Source of the DNA: Gautieria morchelliformis
Taxonomy: Eukaryota; Basidiomycota; Agaricomycetes; Gomphales; Gomphaceae
Length of the DNA stretch: 64,000 nucleotides
Assembly: GCA_015179125.1 (NCBI GenBank)
Contig: WHVA01000002.1
Location: 62,001 to 126,000, forward strand
Direction: 5' to 3'
A program made the position numbers and the translations under genes. Positions 1 through 12,369 of the stretch are shown piece after piece. How positions within the stretch are numbered: position 1 is the first letter of the stretch; the number at the start of each line of letters is the position of its first letter. The notes beneath the pieces are model-generated. The model did not search any database, was not told where the DNA came from, and was given only the letters and a program-made list of their open reading frames with translations.

Positions 1-276
1 ACTGGGGCAAATTGTGAAAGAGAGGGTGCGAATGTATCAGTTCAGAAGACACGAACAACCAGACAGCGTTACGGTGAAGGTCGCGGACTTAGATGAAAGA
101 GTGAGTTGACCGTCTACGTGTCCACTACTACTAGTCTCACGCACATATACTAGGCTAAGGAGCATGATATATACGACACCGCACCTTTCTTGAGATCCAG
201 GGTGTTCACGGCGAACGGCTATACCTTGCGTGATGGAATGATTGAAAAGGTGTTCAAAAAAAATAACGAGCTATGA
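1..276 (+). CDS. C-terminal exons of an unidentified gene, cut by the window edge
   Basis: An open frame runs from base 2 to base 100, then meets a consensus donor (GTGAGT). After a 53-base intron ending in TAG, at 154, the frame continues for 40 codons to a TGA at 274-276. The join keeps phase 0 and the translation looks coding, with segments such as KERVRMYQFRRHEQ and KEHDIYDTAPFLRSRVF. No ATG lies in view, so the start is outside the window. I do not recognise the family. The evidence is the coherent splice join and a plausible amino-acid mix, not homology. Confidence 0.45.
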
Positions 277-535
277 GTGTGGATTTCTTGACAGTTCTAG
301 ACTTCTATAGTCGCCATGCCACATTTTCAGGTGTACTACTTCCCTTCGATGTGCTTTCATTGTGTTAGTGACTGTTTTATCTGCGGTGTATAAGTACTCT
401 ATCCTGAATCCTAAATACTGGGGTAGGAAAGTCTAAATCCTTATGTGATGATCTTACTAGGTTTGGTAACTGGATGGCGGTTACGTAAGCCACCATCCAC
501 CCGTGACGCGTGTCACGCAAAATCCTGATGCTGGT

Positions 536-3500
536 ATGGATTATCTGAGGAATCTGGGATCTGCAGCTGCGTCTTCGCTCCTTCAAAAATCTGGAATATC
601 CTTGCCTTTCGCGCTTGGAGAGAAAGTGATATCTTTCGAAGGTAGATCGATTTGGACTTTGTATGACGCAGTGAAACGGGTGAGTTGTATTCACTTTATC
701 CTTGATTCCACCAAACGACAGTCTGGCATGAATGCTCAGGATGATGCAAGTTTGGTGTCTGTATTCGTATTCGATGCTGGACAGTCTAATAAGCGATCCC
801 AACTCCCCTTGGCTAAAAATGCTCTCCGCAAGTTACGTACTATCCGACATCCGGATGTGCTGAAATTCATCGACGTGATTGAGACCGACACGACCATCCA
901 TATTGTGACAGAACGCATCCAGCCATTATCGAAGACACTTCATAACAGTCCACAGGGAAAAGAAGACTGGCTAGTTTGGGGACTACATCGTGTCGTGACT
1001 GCTCTGGCATTTGTGAATGACTCATGCGCATCTACACATGGTAATGTGCGCGTCGACTCCATATTTGTTGCCAGTTCAGGAGAGTGGAAGCTGGGTGGCT
1101 TCGAGGTATTGAGTAATGCAAAGGATGATGCCGCTGTACTATATGTAAGGACTTTTTGCGAACTGCTTGAAAGTTCAATGGCTCAAGTCCTGGATGCAGA
1201 CCATGGGAGGACTTTTACCTGAAGCTTCTATGTACGCGTCCCCCGAAGTAGCAAAAAACGGTTGGTCCGTGCTCAAAGAGTGAGATTACACAAGTGCCTA
1301 TCTATGCGTGTCTTTCTTATATCTAGTAGACTAGGCCCCCACACTTACGATGGATATTGTCTGGGACTCCTTATCCACTCTCTTTTTAACACCACTCACC
1401 CCCTACCTTCTAACTCGGCCACGACCCCACCTCCACGCGGATCCATACCTTCCACGCTCTTCACACCTTTCAAGCGTCTTCTTAACCCCAACACAAAAGC
1501 TCGACTGACACCGAAAGCCTTTTTGGACACGGGTTCCTCTCCAGAAGGATTTTTTAATACAAACCCCCTCGTCAAGATCTGCCATGGTCTGACTGATTTC
1601 GCCTTGGCAGGCGAGCATGAGAAAAACGAGTTGTTGCGGTGCGTGTTCTCCTGACCATCGAAAATTCCACTTAACTATACTCCAGGACTTTGAAGAACTC
1701 TTCAGATTCCTTTCCCCCATCCTTCACTTCACACCTCATACTTCCTTCCCTACTTACAGCGTTGCAACATGCTGGTGCCACGGCGCCAATGATGCTTCCC
1801 CTGATTCTCCTACTGGCGACCAAAGTTCCCCCATCAGATTATGATTCTCTGGTGCTTACTCCGCTTGTTAAGCTGTTCGCTAGTCCTGATCGTGGGACAC
1901 GAATGGCATTATTGGATCACCTATCAGAGTTTGCAGAAAAGCTTGACAGCAAGGTCGTTGTTGCGGATGTCTGGCCGCATCTGGTGCGTCGTCCTTCCGG
2001 AAGCGAGGCATTTTACTGATGAGGCCCAGCAAACTGGTTTCACCGACACTGTGGCGGTTATCCGAGAGGCTACTGTCCGATCTATTATCCTTATTGCGCC
2101 CAAGGTGTGTTGCTGCACATTATTACATTCTCCATCGGCTGATACATTATATAGCTATCGACACGTATCCTTAATAACGACTTACTGCGCCATCTTGCTC
2201 GGGCCCAGTCAGACACTGAGCCCTCTATCCGAACAAATACCGCAATCCTTCTTGGCCGGCTCGCTCCGACCTTATCACTCATCTCTCGCCGCAAGGTCCT
2301 AGTCCCAGCTTTCTCTCGGGCTTTAAAGGACAGTTTTGTCCATGCTCGGGTAGCAGGCCTGATGGCCTTTATGGCCTGTGGCGAGCTCTTTGAGCCTGAA
2401 GACATCGCGAAAGGCGTCTTACCTGTGGTCGTAGGAGCACTCATCGACGGACACACGTGCGTGACCTGGTTCTAATTAGTCTGACGGATGTAAGGTAATA
2501 ATTTAACCGAAGGTTGGCCCGAGATCAAGCCTTCAAAACAACGGAATACTTCGTTAAGCGCTTGGAAGAGCATGCGCGTTCAATGGTACGTACATAAACC
2601 CTCTTTCATGATGCAGTACATATGTTCATGCTGTCCGACAGCCCGAGGCGGATCAATCGATAGAGAATACAAATCGTGGAATATCTGGGCAGCCAGGCCA
2701 GACCAATATTGCAAGCTCTGCTGCTGGGGCAGCAGGTGCACTCGCCGGTTGGGCGATATCGTCTTTGGGTAAAAAGGTATGTTCTTTTGATAGAGCGCGA
2801 ACACTCGTTTACACGTTTCGTGGATTGTCACTAATAGCTTACAAGCGGAGAATTACAAACAGATATTGGGGGTAGGGAAAGATCTGTACCTTCTAGCATG
2901 GTATCTTCAACATCCACATCAACAGTCACCGCCGGTGGCCATCTGGCCCCACCTGCGGCGAGTTCGTCTTTTCTTGCCACATCCGTGTCGGGGACGTCAC
3001 CAGTCTCGCCTACTAAGGCAATGCGACTCAGCGCGACCAAGACTTCTGCCACTGTGGGGGCTTCTTTTGACTCAGTAGCCGCCGAATGGATGGAGGAGAC
3101 TGAAGCAGAGGTGGGAACGACCAACGCATGGGATGGTGATTTGATGGATGTCAACGCTGATACTGATGATTGGAGTGGGTTCATCCTCAAATATACGCCG
3201 ATATTAACTTAGTACGTTTTATAAAGGTGCGTTTGAGACCGCTCCGACCTCTAGTTCCAGCCGCATATACCCGAATTCCTCCACTACTGTTGCGCCAGAA
3301 AGTAATTCGAACGGTAAAGGTGTAGCAGGTGAGTAATCATCATAGAGTATATCAGATATATTAATTGTATTCCAGTCGAAGCGGATGATGCTTGGGGGGA
3401 CGCTTTTGATGCTCCTGCGTCTTTCAGTATTGCAAAACCTGCATCAGTGCCTCCCCTGGCGTCGAGGTTTGCAAAGCCGTCTGTTGGTCGGGCTTTATCG

Positions 3501-3761
3501 CCTCATCCTGTGGCGACCACATCACGCCCAACATCTGATGACGGCTTGGATACCTCTGATCTCATGACAAACGCAAAATTACCTGCAGCTCCGAGTATGG
3601 TTGGGATGAGCAAGGAGGAGAAAGCAGCGGAGATGGCGAGAAGACGGGAAGAGAGAAAGCAGGCATGTCATTCACATTCACGGTGGTCTTGGAACTAATG
3701 GTGTCCGATACAGCGAATAGCGCAGCTGAAACAGCAGAAGACCGTGGCTACCAACACTTGA
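536..3761 (+). CDS. SCY1: Scy1-family (SCYL1-like) pseudokinase with HEAT-type repeats
   Basis: The product starts MDYLRNLGSAAASSLLQKSG, the usual opening of N-terminal kinase-like proteins (SCYL1 in animals, Cex1 in yeast), which act in Golgi/COPI traffic and tRNA export. An ATG 33 bases upstream is in frame, but 536 fits the family start. The catalytic-loop position reads HGNVRVDSIF instead of HRD and the DFG position reads LGGFEV, so the kinase fold is catalytically dead, as the family predicts. A middle region read through several short introns gives helical HEAT-like segments (roughly 1.7-2.8 kb). The tail is Ser/Thr-rich, then ends in a basic coiled-coil segment (AAEMARRREERKQRIAQLK), which needs the last intron removed. 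The stop is at 3759-3761. Exact exon borders in the middle were not all resolved. Confidence 0.85.
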
Positions 3762-3991
3762 TCCAAAGTCGAGGATGCAATGGATAGGTCCCCATAAAGG
3801 GATGTGGATGGAGACTATGGAGACTATTTGCTGCCTTCGACTTGCTCGAGTGAAGATATCTCTAGCCTCACGAGCCTCTCTGTTGTGGCTGCAGGCTCAG
3901 AGGGCTCCTCCGCGTTGTCTGCCAGGGAGTTACGAGGCGAGACTGAAATGTTCCGGACAGGATATTAATTTAGCGATTGGGGATTACTGTT

Positions 3992-4324
3992 TTAAGGACA
4001 AAATCGAGTATACACACCGACTAGGTTAATTATACCAAACATCTTAGACCAATGTTCGAGTACTGATCCATGAACTGAGTTAACGTAAGGAGACCACAAC
4101 GTGACGACAATTTAGCAGACATCCACACCTTGCCCTGCATCGGCCATAATCTCACAGTCTTCCCCCAGCGCCTCAATTCTATCCACGAGCTCCGCGCTGA
4201 CCTTGTCAAGAGCCACCACGGCGTCGTACTCCTTCCGTTTCTCCATGAGACGCGCCGCTGCTGATAATCCCCCCGCAGAACCTATGTGCGAGGGGCGAGT
4301 TGAGGCTGCAGACGATGGGCGCAT
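3992..4324 (-). CDS. DAD2: DASH/Dam1 complex subunit Dad2
   Basis: This is a small two-exon gene. Exon 1 (ATG at 4324) ends near 4130 within EIMADAGQ. An intron starting GTGTGG and ending CTCAG is removed, and exon 2 adds VHGSVLEHWSKMFGII plus a short tail to a TAA at 3992-3994. The core EKRKEYDAVVALDKVSAELV and the VHG-VL-W-KMF ending match basidiomycete Dad2. Dad2 is part of the ring-forming DASH complex that couples kinetochores to spindle microtubules. Without splicing the frame stops early after GVDVC, so the protein is only recognisable once the intron is taken out. The product is about 90 residues, as usual. It is divergent from MED12 across only 66 bases. Confidence 0.82.
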
Positions 4325-4390
4325 CTTAGACAGAGTTGTAGAGTGTCAGTGGACACGTGACCGTTACGCGTCTAATCAACGTGTTGCTCG
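4325..4390. promoter_or_regulatory. 66-base divergent promoter between DAD2 and MED12
   Basis: Only 66 bases separate the DAD2 ATG (minus) from the MED12 ATG (plus). Both transcripts must start within or overlap this stretch, so it is a shared core promoter by position. No TATA box is obvious. The regulatory role is inferred from spacing alone. Confidence 0.5.
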
Positions 4391-7300
4391 ATGCCTCGCG
4401 CAAGCGGTGGCAACGATCCTATTAAGAAATACCAAACAGAACCTCCACCTTGGCTGATACCCTCTCATAGCATTGCTGATCTTGGTTTGCCTTCACCTTT
4501 TCTGAAATACGGGTAGCTAATGCTCGTTGAATCAAGGCTACCATGGCTTTCATCCTCCACGGCGTCACCAAGAGGAGGATTTACTTTCAGATCATAATGT
4601 GAAGCATGGCTATAGTGCCACGCATACCATTGGGGTGCGTGTTTGACAGTGTTGATTGCCTATGTACATTTGAATGATGAGTTGCAGGCTGAGTACTACA
4701 GCTCGCAAGCCACTATTAGGGACCGTATTGTGAACCATAAAGCGTTGTCTGAGCTTGACGATCTCATGAACCAAGTTCTTGCACGACGATCTGAATCCCA
4801 TTCTAATATCCCGTAAGATTCAGCTGATGATTTGTCTTCTCAAGTTTCTGAAAGTTAATCTAGGGAGCATGCCTTCAAACTTCCGCAAAGGATTACCCTC
4901 AGTGAAGTCAGACGTCAATCGTGGCATACAGATTTCTTTAATCCGGAGGTTCCGCTGCATACTATTGGCGAAAAGATACCGCATGCGAAAGGTCACGATC
5001 TTCTAACCCTGCTTCAAGAGAATAAGGTCCCTATCTCTCGTGCTGTTTGGTATGTCCGAGGGCTTGGGGGTAATGAGACTGTATGTGAGCCGCTTATTCT
5101 GCATATGTTGTTCTTTTCACGTCTGGTACCCACAGCAAGGAATGCGCAATCGCCCGAATTATAACCCTGCTCAATACAGTGTGGAATGGGCCAATGTTGT
5201 GACAAGTTATCTCAAAAAGTTGTTGGCTGAGATTGGTCTTCCGAGTGCGGCCAGGACGGGGCTCAACATAAAGCAGACATTTAAAGGTATCTTGAATGAC
5301 CCGGAGTTGCGCGATAAATGGCTCTCGAAATTCTGCTACTGGTCAGGCTGTCTCAAATGCGACTGTTTTTATTCGATTGACATCTCTATGCAGTCTCGAC
5401 CTTCTCCGTGAATTCTATGCCGAAAGCCTGGTGGATCATAGCACCTTTTTGTCTTGGCTCGCCCAACAACTGACAATTTCCAACCTGGCTCAAGCTAACT
5501 TTGTGGCTAGAATAGCCGATGAATATCTAGATGGGATGCTTCCTTATCGCGGCCTCCAGAGAGCGATGATTGACGGCTGCTTGGCGAAGCATTCTGAAGT
5601 AGGTTCATGTTTTGGCATTTCACCTTTGTGTCACATCTCAGGTCTTTGGATGCCTAGATTCAAACCACAACCGGGAGCCATCATTTAACTTCTTTGGCAA
5701 CTGCATTGTCCAGTCTTTTACAAGTATGTGCGGCATCCAGTGGTGACAGAGGGTGGTTGATGGTTTTACTAACAGAGGATGTTCATCCACAACCCGGATT
5801 CTTTCGTTAACCCCAAGAATTGGGTCCTTTATGCGCCAAGTATCACCCAGATCTTGAAGGACTCCCCGACTTCTACCGCTGCAGACCGGAATGAATGGGT
5901 TGCAGTTATTGAGAACGACCTGGCCGATGTGGCGCGACGGAACGATGCACTTTTATTTCGCATTATACCTGAACGAGCCACAGCGACTGCAAAGTTTACA
6001 ATGAATGATGTCAAGGTGCAACTCAATCTTCCTCGGGCATCTTTCATGCATCATCTAAGCTTGAACATACATTTGTAGCTCCTTAACTCGATCACAGACG
6101 CAAGCGATATGGCGAAGGTCAACATTCTCGACATGCGTTTGGAGGACACTGATGCATTCACGAATAAGCTTGATATGCTGTTGACATGGAGTATTACTCG
6201 TCATCAGTACGGTGACCACCGACCGTATGCTGTCGCAACGCTGCTATCACAATGGGTAGACAATTCGGAAGATAGAGCATTGCGTCGAGGTCTTCCACCT
6301 CCAGATGAAATGCTGCAAGACCGCCTATTCGATTGGATCGACACTTCTAAGGCTATAACAGATGCAGCGAATCTGGCAGCCATGTCGGTCATGTTCGGCG
6401 AGCTTATTGGTTGCGGCATATTTTCTTACTCCAAATACATTCAGCGACTGATCGCTCGCGGGGAAAAAGGTTTGCGTGCCGACGAGGTGCCAAAAGTCTA
6501 TTTCGTGCTTGGAGGCGTGACTAATTTGTACTATTAGGCACCGCCATCACGACATCGTCCTCTTTTAAGATCCCTTCCTCTCGTATATCCAAGCCCCTCT
6601 CTCGCCAACCAGAGGAAGGTCGCACTATACGGTATATCATATCGTGTTTCGCCAGAGGAGTCAAAGGAAAAAGATTTACGGTGCTTGCTTAGAGCGTGCC
6701 TACCTGAGCTCTTTGGCGGTCGGTGATGAATGCTTTAAACCTGTCAACGCCTCACACTACTGCAGGAGCCCCTCTCCCGATGGACCATACGTTACCATTG
6801 GATATGCAGGTATTAATATGTACCTCTCGTTATGAACAAGTTCGAGTCCTGCGACATTGGTTCTGGCCTATCTTTGAGAAACATTTACAACAGTAAGATG
6901 ACGGCTAACCCTATTTGCATTATCCTGAAAGTTTTCAGGTCCTCCAAACACGACGAAGTACTCAATCTTCAAACTTACGTTAGCTTGATGCATATCATGA
7001 CATTAGTCAAAGCCTATCGGACTATGCTCGATGTACTTGATCTTTCTCGTCACGTGCATGATCTGAGTTGACCCTTGCACACAGATAAACCTCAAGTTGC
7101 TCGCTTGCATCACGTCTCCGGAACTTCTCGGGGCAATAATTGATACTTTTCGCAGACACGCCGACATTTGGACGTGCATGAATGCACACGGACGCCTCTT
7201 AGCTGCACTTTGTGCCTCTCACGAGGCTTGGAACTGGAGCACAAGGCGTGCACAGAGTCGACCGCTTCTGTGTCTTTTGATCGAGTTCGTAGGTCGCCCG

Positions 7301-10178
7301 AACATGCCGCAAGCTGCCAAGGACCGTGTTAACGACGACGCCATGGCATTAATGCAGGCACATATCCCCGGCTATTTGTCTTGAGATAGCGTTTGCTAAC
7401 AATTTGCACTAGGGTCTCCGCCCTCCAAATTCACCGACACAACCAAGTATGTTTTCTCGTATTGGCATGCTTGCACAGGAGAATGACACTAGCCTGGCCA
7501 CAAATATCTGGATGCGCCACGGGTTTGCCGCCAACTGGGTGCAGGAAGTCTGGCAAAACACGCTCGAATGCTTACGAGAACTTCCTGCGGCTGAAACGGA
7601 TGTCGAAGAGCGCGACGTTCGGATTTTGAGGTATGCGCAGTTTTTGTGGGACATCGATCAGCATTTGCTTCCCGGCGCACTTGACCAGCTGGTCTTTCAT
7701 TGGGCAGTGGGGCCTGGGCGAACGGAATTTCGTCGCTTGAGCTCTGACGTCTGGTCTGCGCTGTCAACAGTGCTTCTTTATCTTGTTGCTCGTGATGCCT
7801 TGACTGCCCCAAACGTCATGAAAGGCGTGGTTTTTCCTTCATGGGAATTGTGCACCACATTAACGGGACCATCAGCCTCCATCATACTTTCTCCTGTCAA
7901 CCGCATTGCCTCACATCTTCTCGTTCACGACCAGAAAGATCCTGCTGCAACGTCCAGCGAGCAGATTGACGAGAATCAGAAGTTTCAGACTCGCCGGCGA
8001 GCTATATATGCGGAAGAGAACTTCAGTCTCTTGGTAACAGCGCTACCTAACCTCGTGACGCTTGAAAATAAGGATGATATAGATGATAACCTCCGAAACT
8101 CCATTGCACATCTGCGCACAGCCATCAGCAAACACCCAAAATTTCGTATGGTGGCATATCGAAATCTGGAATTAGTTTCCAGAGCTTTTTGGAATGTAGA
8201 TGCCCAATCACTCCCTCAGAATGTCGAAAGGCATCTCGGCAATGCACTGCAGCAAATTCTCAGCGATTCAGAGCCTTGTATGTATGGCATTTTGGGCTAT
8301 CGTATTCAAAGCTGATCATAGCAACAGGGGTGCTACAGATCAACGCATTCGACTGGCGCACACTTTCGTCTTTTCTAAGCCCGTGGAGATATTCTCGTAC
8401 TGCGATAGAACTTCAGCTGGCACTGCGTTCCTTGGGTGCTGGTCTCCGGGACGATGCAACGAAAGACCAGGCTAGGAAGGATCTGTGGGAATTCGGCTCA
8501 AGCTTTTTCGGTCAGTCTCTGACCTCGGAGGAGACGGATCTCATAGCAGACATGTTGCGAGGCATCAGTGGCGTGGTGGCGTGTACGGTTCGTAGGCCTT
8601 CACCCTTACAGACTGTTGACTAATGTTCTGCACAGTTGATAAACAGCGGGATGCAGCGGATGACACAGCTATTCCGAGATCTTACTGATTTGACTTGGAG
8701 CATCGCGCAGCCGTTATTACACAACGCGGGGGAAGCGTTATATCTGATGAGCAGCATCTTGCAGCCTCTACATGCGGATTCAGCTGGACTCCCCAATCTC
8801 GAGGCGGACGTTCAAGATGCGTTTGTTTGTTCGCTTCGGCCGGCCACGCGGCGATTAGATGAATTTTGTGCCAGCAATCAGGTGCCAGGTGTTGTCACTG
8901 ATCTTGTGGTGGTGGTGGCTCGGCTGTGGCAATTTGACGTGTGCCTCCCTGGTGCTTGGACTCCACAATTACGAGAGGCTGCTCCGGATGTTTTGGCCAA
9001 CATCATACGGCTGGCGGCAGTAAGCACCCCTTAGGTTCAAGGTATAACTTCTGATAAGAATTAACTACAGAAATACAGCTCTGGAATTCTGACAAATTCT
9101 GTCGTTTTTGACGTCCTCATTGACACTGCATTTTTGCTCTTCGACGGTGCGCACCCATCTTGCAAGCTCCAGACCCTTACTAAGCTGTGTATCAGAAATA
9201 CCAAGAGATGGCAAGGTGTCCAACACTGATCTCTTCCAGCACGTCGCCGGCGTCGACATCGGCGAGCTGCCCCGTGACATTTCCGGGGTGAACCGCCGGC
9301 GACTCGCCTCCCTCCTCGCGTACGTGCCCGACGACACCGCCGTCACCAACCTGGTGCACGCCTGGCACACCGCGTCCGGCGAAATCGTGTTCGGCCCCGA
9401 GGTCCAGAACAACCCCTGGGAATGGGCCGAGAGCATCGAGCCGAGCGTCTCCACGTCGACCCTGGGCCGCGACAAGCCCGAGCTGCGGAACTCGTCGTCG
9501 ATCCCGCTCGAGGTGTTCGGCACGCGCCCCACGGGCGAGCACGTGTTTGGCGAGCTCGCGCTGCCCGGGGGCGGGCGCGGGCGGGACGCGGCGGCCGCGC
9601 GGCAGCTGGAGGACGGGCTCGCGGCGGACAACGTGTTCGAGCGCGACTGGCGCGAGACGCGCGTGGACTGGAAGGCGGACCTGTTCGCGGCGGAGGAGTA
9701 CGGCGGCGGCGGGGGTGGGGCCCAGGAACAGGACCAGGACGACGGCGCGGCCGGCGCCGGCGAGCACCGCGCCATCAAGCAGGAGACGCCGTACGAGATG
9801 CAGCTCGCGGCAGGCGCGTCTGGGTCGGGGTCCACCGGTACCGGTACCGGTACCGGGAGCGGCACCGGCGCGTCGCCCGCGCCGACCGTCCGCTCGCAGC
9901 GGTCCTCCGCCGCACAGCGCGCGGGCTCGGTGCCGTCCACGTCCAGCCGCGGGCGCTCGTCCGGGGCGCACGGCGGCGGCGGCGACGGCGACCGGGACCG
10001 GGACCCCTCCGTGCCCGAGTCCGCGGACACGCACACGCGCGGCTCGAAGCGGAAGGAGGCGTCGCCCGCGAGTCTGGACCTCGAGCCGCCCGCCGCGGCC
10101 GCGCGCGGCGCGGGTGCGGGGAGACGCGGGCGCGGGCGGGGTGCGAATTCCGGGCGCGGCAAGGGCAAGAAAAAGTGA
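4391..10178 (+). CDS. MED12: Mediator complex subunit 12 (Srb8/Med12)
   Basis: The protein opens MPRASGGNDPIKKYQTEPPP. After a roughly 48-base intron it continues ADLGYHGFHPP and EEDLLSDHNVKHGYS, the conserved Med12 N-terminal block. Further on comes the diagnostic ATGQAVSNATVFIRLTSLCS followed by LDLLREFYAESLVDHSTFLS. Med12 belongs to the Cdk8 kinase module of Mediator and activates Cdk8-cyclin C in the nucleus. The long helical middle (about 5.8-9.0 kb) is read through many short introns. The last exon changes character near 9.23 kb: it becomes very GC-rich and ends in low-complexity Gly/Ala/Arg/Thr-rich sequence with a Gly-Thr run encoded by a repeated ACCGGT unit near 9.84 kb. It stops with TGA at 10176-10178. 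It is tail-to-tail with PCK1, 242 bases away. Confidence 0.9.
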
Positions 10179-10420
10179 ACAGCGGGAGCGACGGCACAAA
10201 CAACTGTATTTTATTATAGCATCCACGACCCATGTAGCGATACCACCCAAGCAAGCAGGTATGTAAATACGAGCATTCCATTGCATGCATGTGATACAAA
10301 CAAAAATGTGATGTTTATGTATTGTATACGGCGTCCCGACGGAAGGAAAGGAAAGGAAACATAAATGAAATGAAAGAATATATGTATGCTCTAAATGTCA
10401 TAAGTACGGTCGATATAAGA

Positions 10421-11478
10421 TCATGCCACCTGTGGGCCGGCCTGTCTGACCTTGGCGTCCACGTCCTTCTCGTACAGCGCAAACGCCTTCCGGAACATGC
10501 CGCCGAGCTTGAGCACCTCGCGCTCAAACGCGTCCACGTCGCGCCACGCGCGCCGGGGGTTGAGCAGCTCGCGCGGCACGCCGTTGACCGCGGTCGGGAT
10601 GCGCAGGTTGAACACGGGGAAGTCCTCGAACTGCGCCTGGGCGAGCGAGCCGTCGTGCACCGCGTCCACGATCGCGCGCGTGTAGCGCAGCGGGCAGCGC
10701 TGCCCCGTGCCGTACTTGCCGCCCGTCCACCCGGTGTTGATGAGCCAGCAGTCGACGGCGTGCGCGGCCATGCGCTCCGCGAGCATCGCGGCGTAGCGGC
10801 CGGGGTGCAGCACGATGAAGGGCGCGCTGTAGCACGTCGAGAAGGTCGGGATCGGCTCGAGCACGCCGTCCTCCGTGCCGGGGGTTTTCGAGGTGTACCC
10901 GGCGAGGAAGTGGTAGCTCGCCTGCTCCGGGGAGAGCTTGGACACGGGCGGCAGCACGCCGTACGCGTCGCACGTGAGCATGATGATGTTCTTCGGCTGG
11001 GTGTTGACGACGCACGGGATGCGTGCGTTGGGGATGAACTCGATCGGGTACGCGCAGCGCGTGTTCTCGGTGATGCTCACGTCGTCGTAGTCCGGCGCGC
11101 GCGACGCGGGGCTGTACACGACGTTCTCGAGGATGGCGCCGAAGCGGATCGCCTCGAAGATCTCGGGCTCCTTCTCGCGCGAGAGGTTGATGCACTTGGC
11201 GTAGCACCCGCCCTCGATGTTGAAGACGCCCGTGTCGGACCAGACGTGCTCGTCGTCGCCGATGAGCTGCCGGCGCGGGTCCGCGGAGAGGGTGCTGCGG
11301 GGGTGCGCAGCGGGGGTGAGCGGGACGCTGGGCGCAAGGGGGAAACGGGGACTCACGTCTTGCCCGTGCCAGAGAGACCGAAGAAGAGGGTGACGTCGCC
11401 GTGGTCGATGCCGACGTTGGCGGACGAGTGGAGGGACAGCTGGCCGAACTTGACGGGCTGGAGGTAGTGCATGACGGA

Positions 11479-11514
<36 letters not shown>

Positions 11515-12297
11515 GCCGAGGATGACCATTTCCATGCGCTTGAAGTTGATCTCGACGGAGGTGGTGGAGCTCATGCCCTTGGTGAAGCGGTTCGCGGGGA
11601 ACTGGCCGGCGTTGTAGATGATGAAGTCGGGCTCGCCGAACTGCTGGAGCTCCTCCTCGGTGGGGCGGATGAGCATGTTGTTCATGAAGAGGGCGTGGTA
11701 CGCGCGGGCGCAGATGACGCGGACCTTGATGCGGTACTTGGGGTCCCAGCCGGCGAAGCCGTCGAAGACATAGACGAGGTCGCGGGTGTTGAGGTAGTCG
11801 ATGGCGCGCTCGCGGTTGATCTCGAAGGTGTCTGCGGGGTCACGTGAGCAAAGACAGGCGGGCAAAAAACGGGGACGGACGCTCGTCCATCTTGATGTTG
11901 ACGGAGCCCCACCAGACGTGGTCCTTGCAGCCGTCCTCGTAGACTATGCGCTTGTCCTTGGGGCTCCTGCCGGTCTTTTTCCCGGAGAAATTGATGAGGG
12001 CGCCGGACGAGGAAATGACGGCGCCCTCGTTCCGGACGGCGTCCTCGTAGAGCTGGGCAGGCGGGGCGTTGCGCTTGAGATGGATCTTCTCCATGTCGAA
12101 GCCGGCCTCGGACAGATGCTCGAGGTCGCGGCCGAGGACTGCGGGTGCGCTGTGAGGGCGGGACGGGCAGGGAGGGGGCAGAGGGGCTTACACTGGTTCG
12201 GCGTGTCGTTTTCTGGCCCATGGGCGTACTTGGTGTGGTGGATGTGGGGCGTGATGTGCGGGGTCGCGAGGAACTGGTGCTGGAGGGGGTGAACCAT
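10421..12297 (-). CDS. PCK1: Phosphoenolpyruvate carboxykinase (ATP)
   Basis: This enzyme converts oxaloacetate and ATP to phosphoenolpyruvate, the entry step of gluconeogenesis in the cytosol. Four exons are seen. The first begins [16 protein letters not shown] at 12297. The second carries [14 protein letters not shown]. The third carries [17 protein letters not shown] and ends in the P-loop GLSGTGKT. The fourth continues [18 protein letters not shown] (the rest of the P-loop plus the acidic metal site) to a TGA at 10421. The intron between exons 3 and 4 splits the nucleotide-binding loop. Length is close to the family's usual 540-560 residues. The gene is extremely GC-rich with codons ending mainly in G or C, as often seen in highly expressed basidiomycete genes. 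A TATA-like box lies about 65 bases upstream. Confidence 0.96.
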
Positions 12298-12361
12298 GGT
12301 GGACTGGGGCAGGTGGGTGAGAGGGGACTGGGGCAGGTGGGTGAGACGGGGGATATGGCTA

Positions 12362-12369
12362 GTATATAA
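12362..12369 (-). promoter_or_regulatory. TATA-like box of PCK1
   Basis: Read on the minus strand this is TTATATAC, 65-72 bases upstream of the PCK1 ATG, the only clear TATA-like element in this otherwise GC-rich stretch. Placement suits a strongly regulated gluconeogenic gene. The call rests on motif and spacing only. Confidence 0.45.

Noticed and set aside
6835-6860. tRNA-like GTTCGAGTCC box
   Set aside because: It lies in the MED12 gene, lacks a matching stem and any A-box at the right distance.
9192-10286. Long open frames on the minus strand and in other plus-strand registers across the MED12 tail
   Set aside because: They arise from the extreme GC content, which removes stop codons. 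Their translations are Arg/Ala/Pro-rich noise, while the MED12 frame continues a recognised protein.
10322-11467. 381-codon plus-strand frame opposite PCK1
   Set aside because: It is the antisense shadow of a clear PEP carboxykinase, rich in Arg, Val, Glu and His with no domain.
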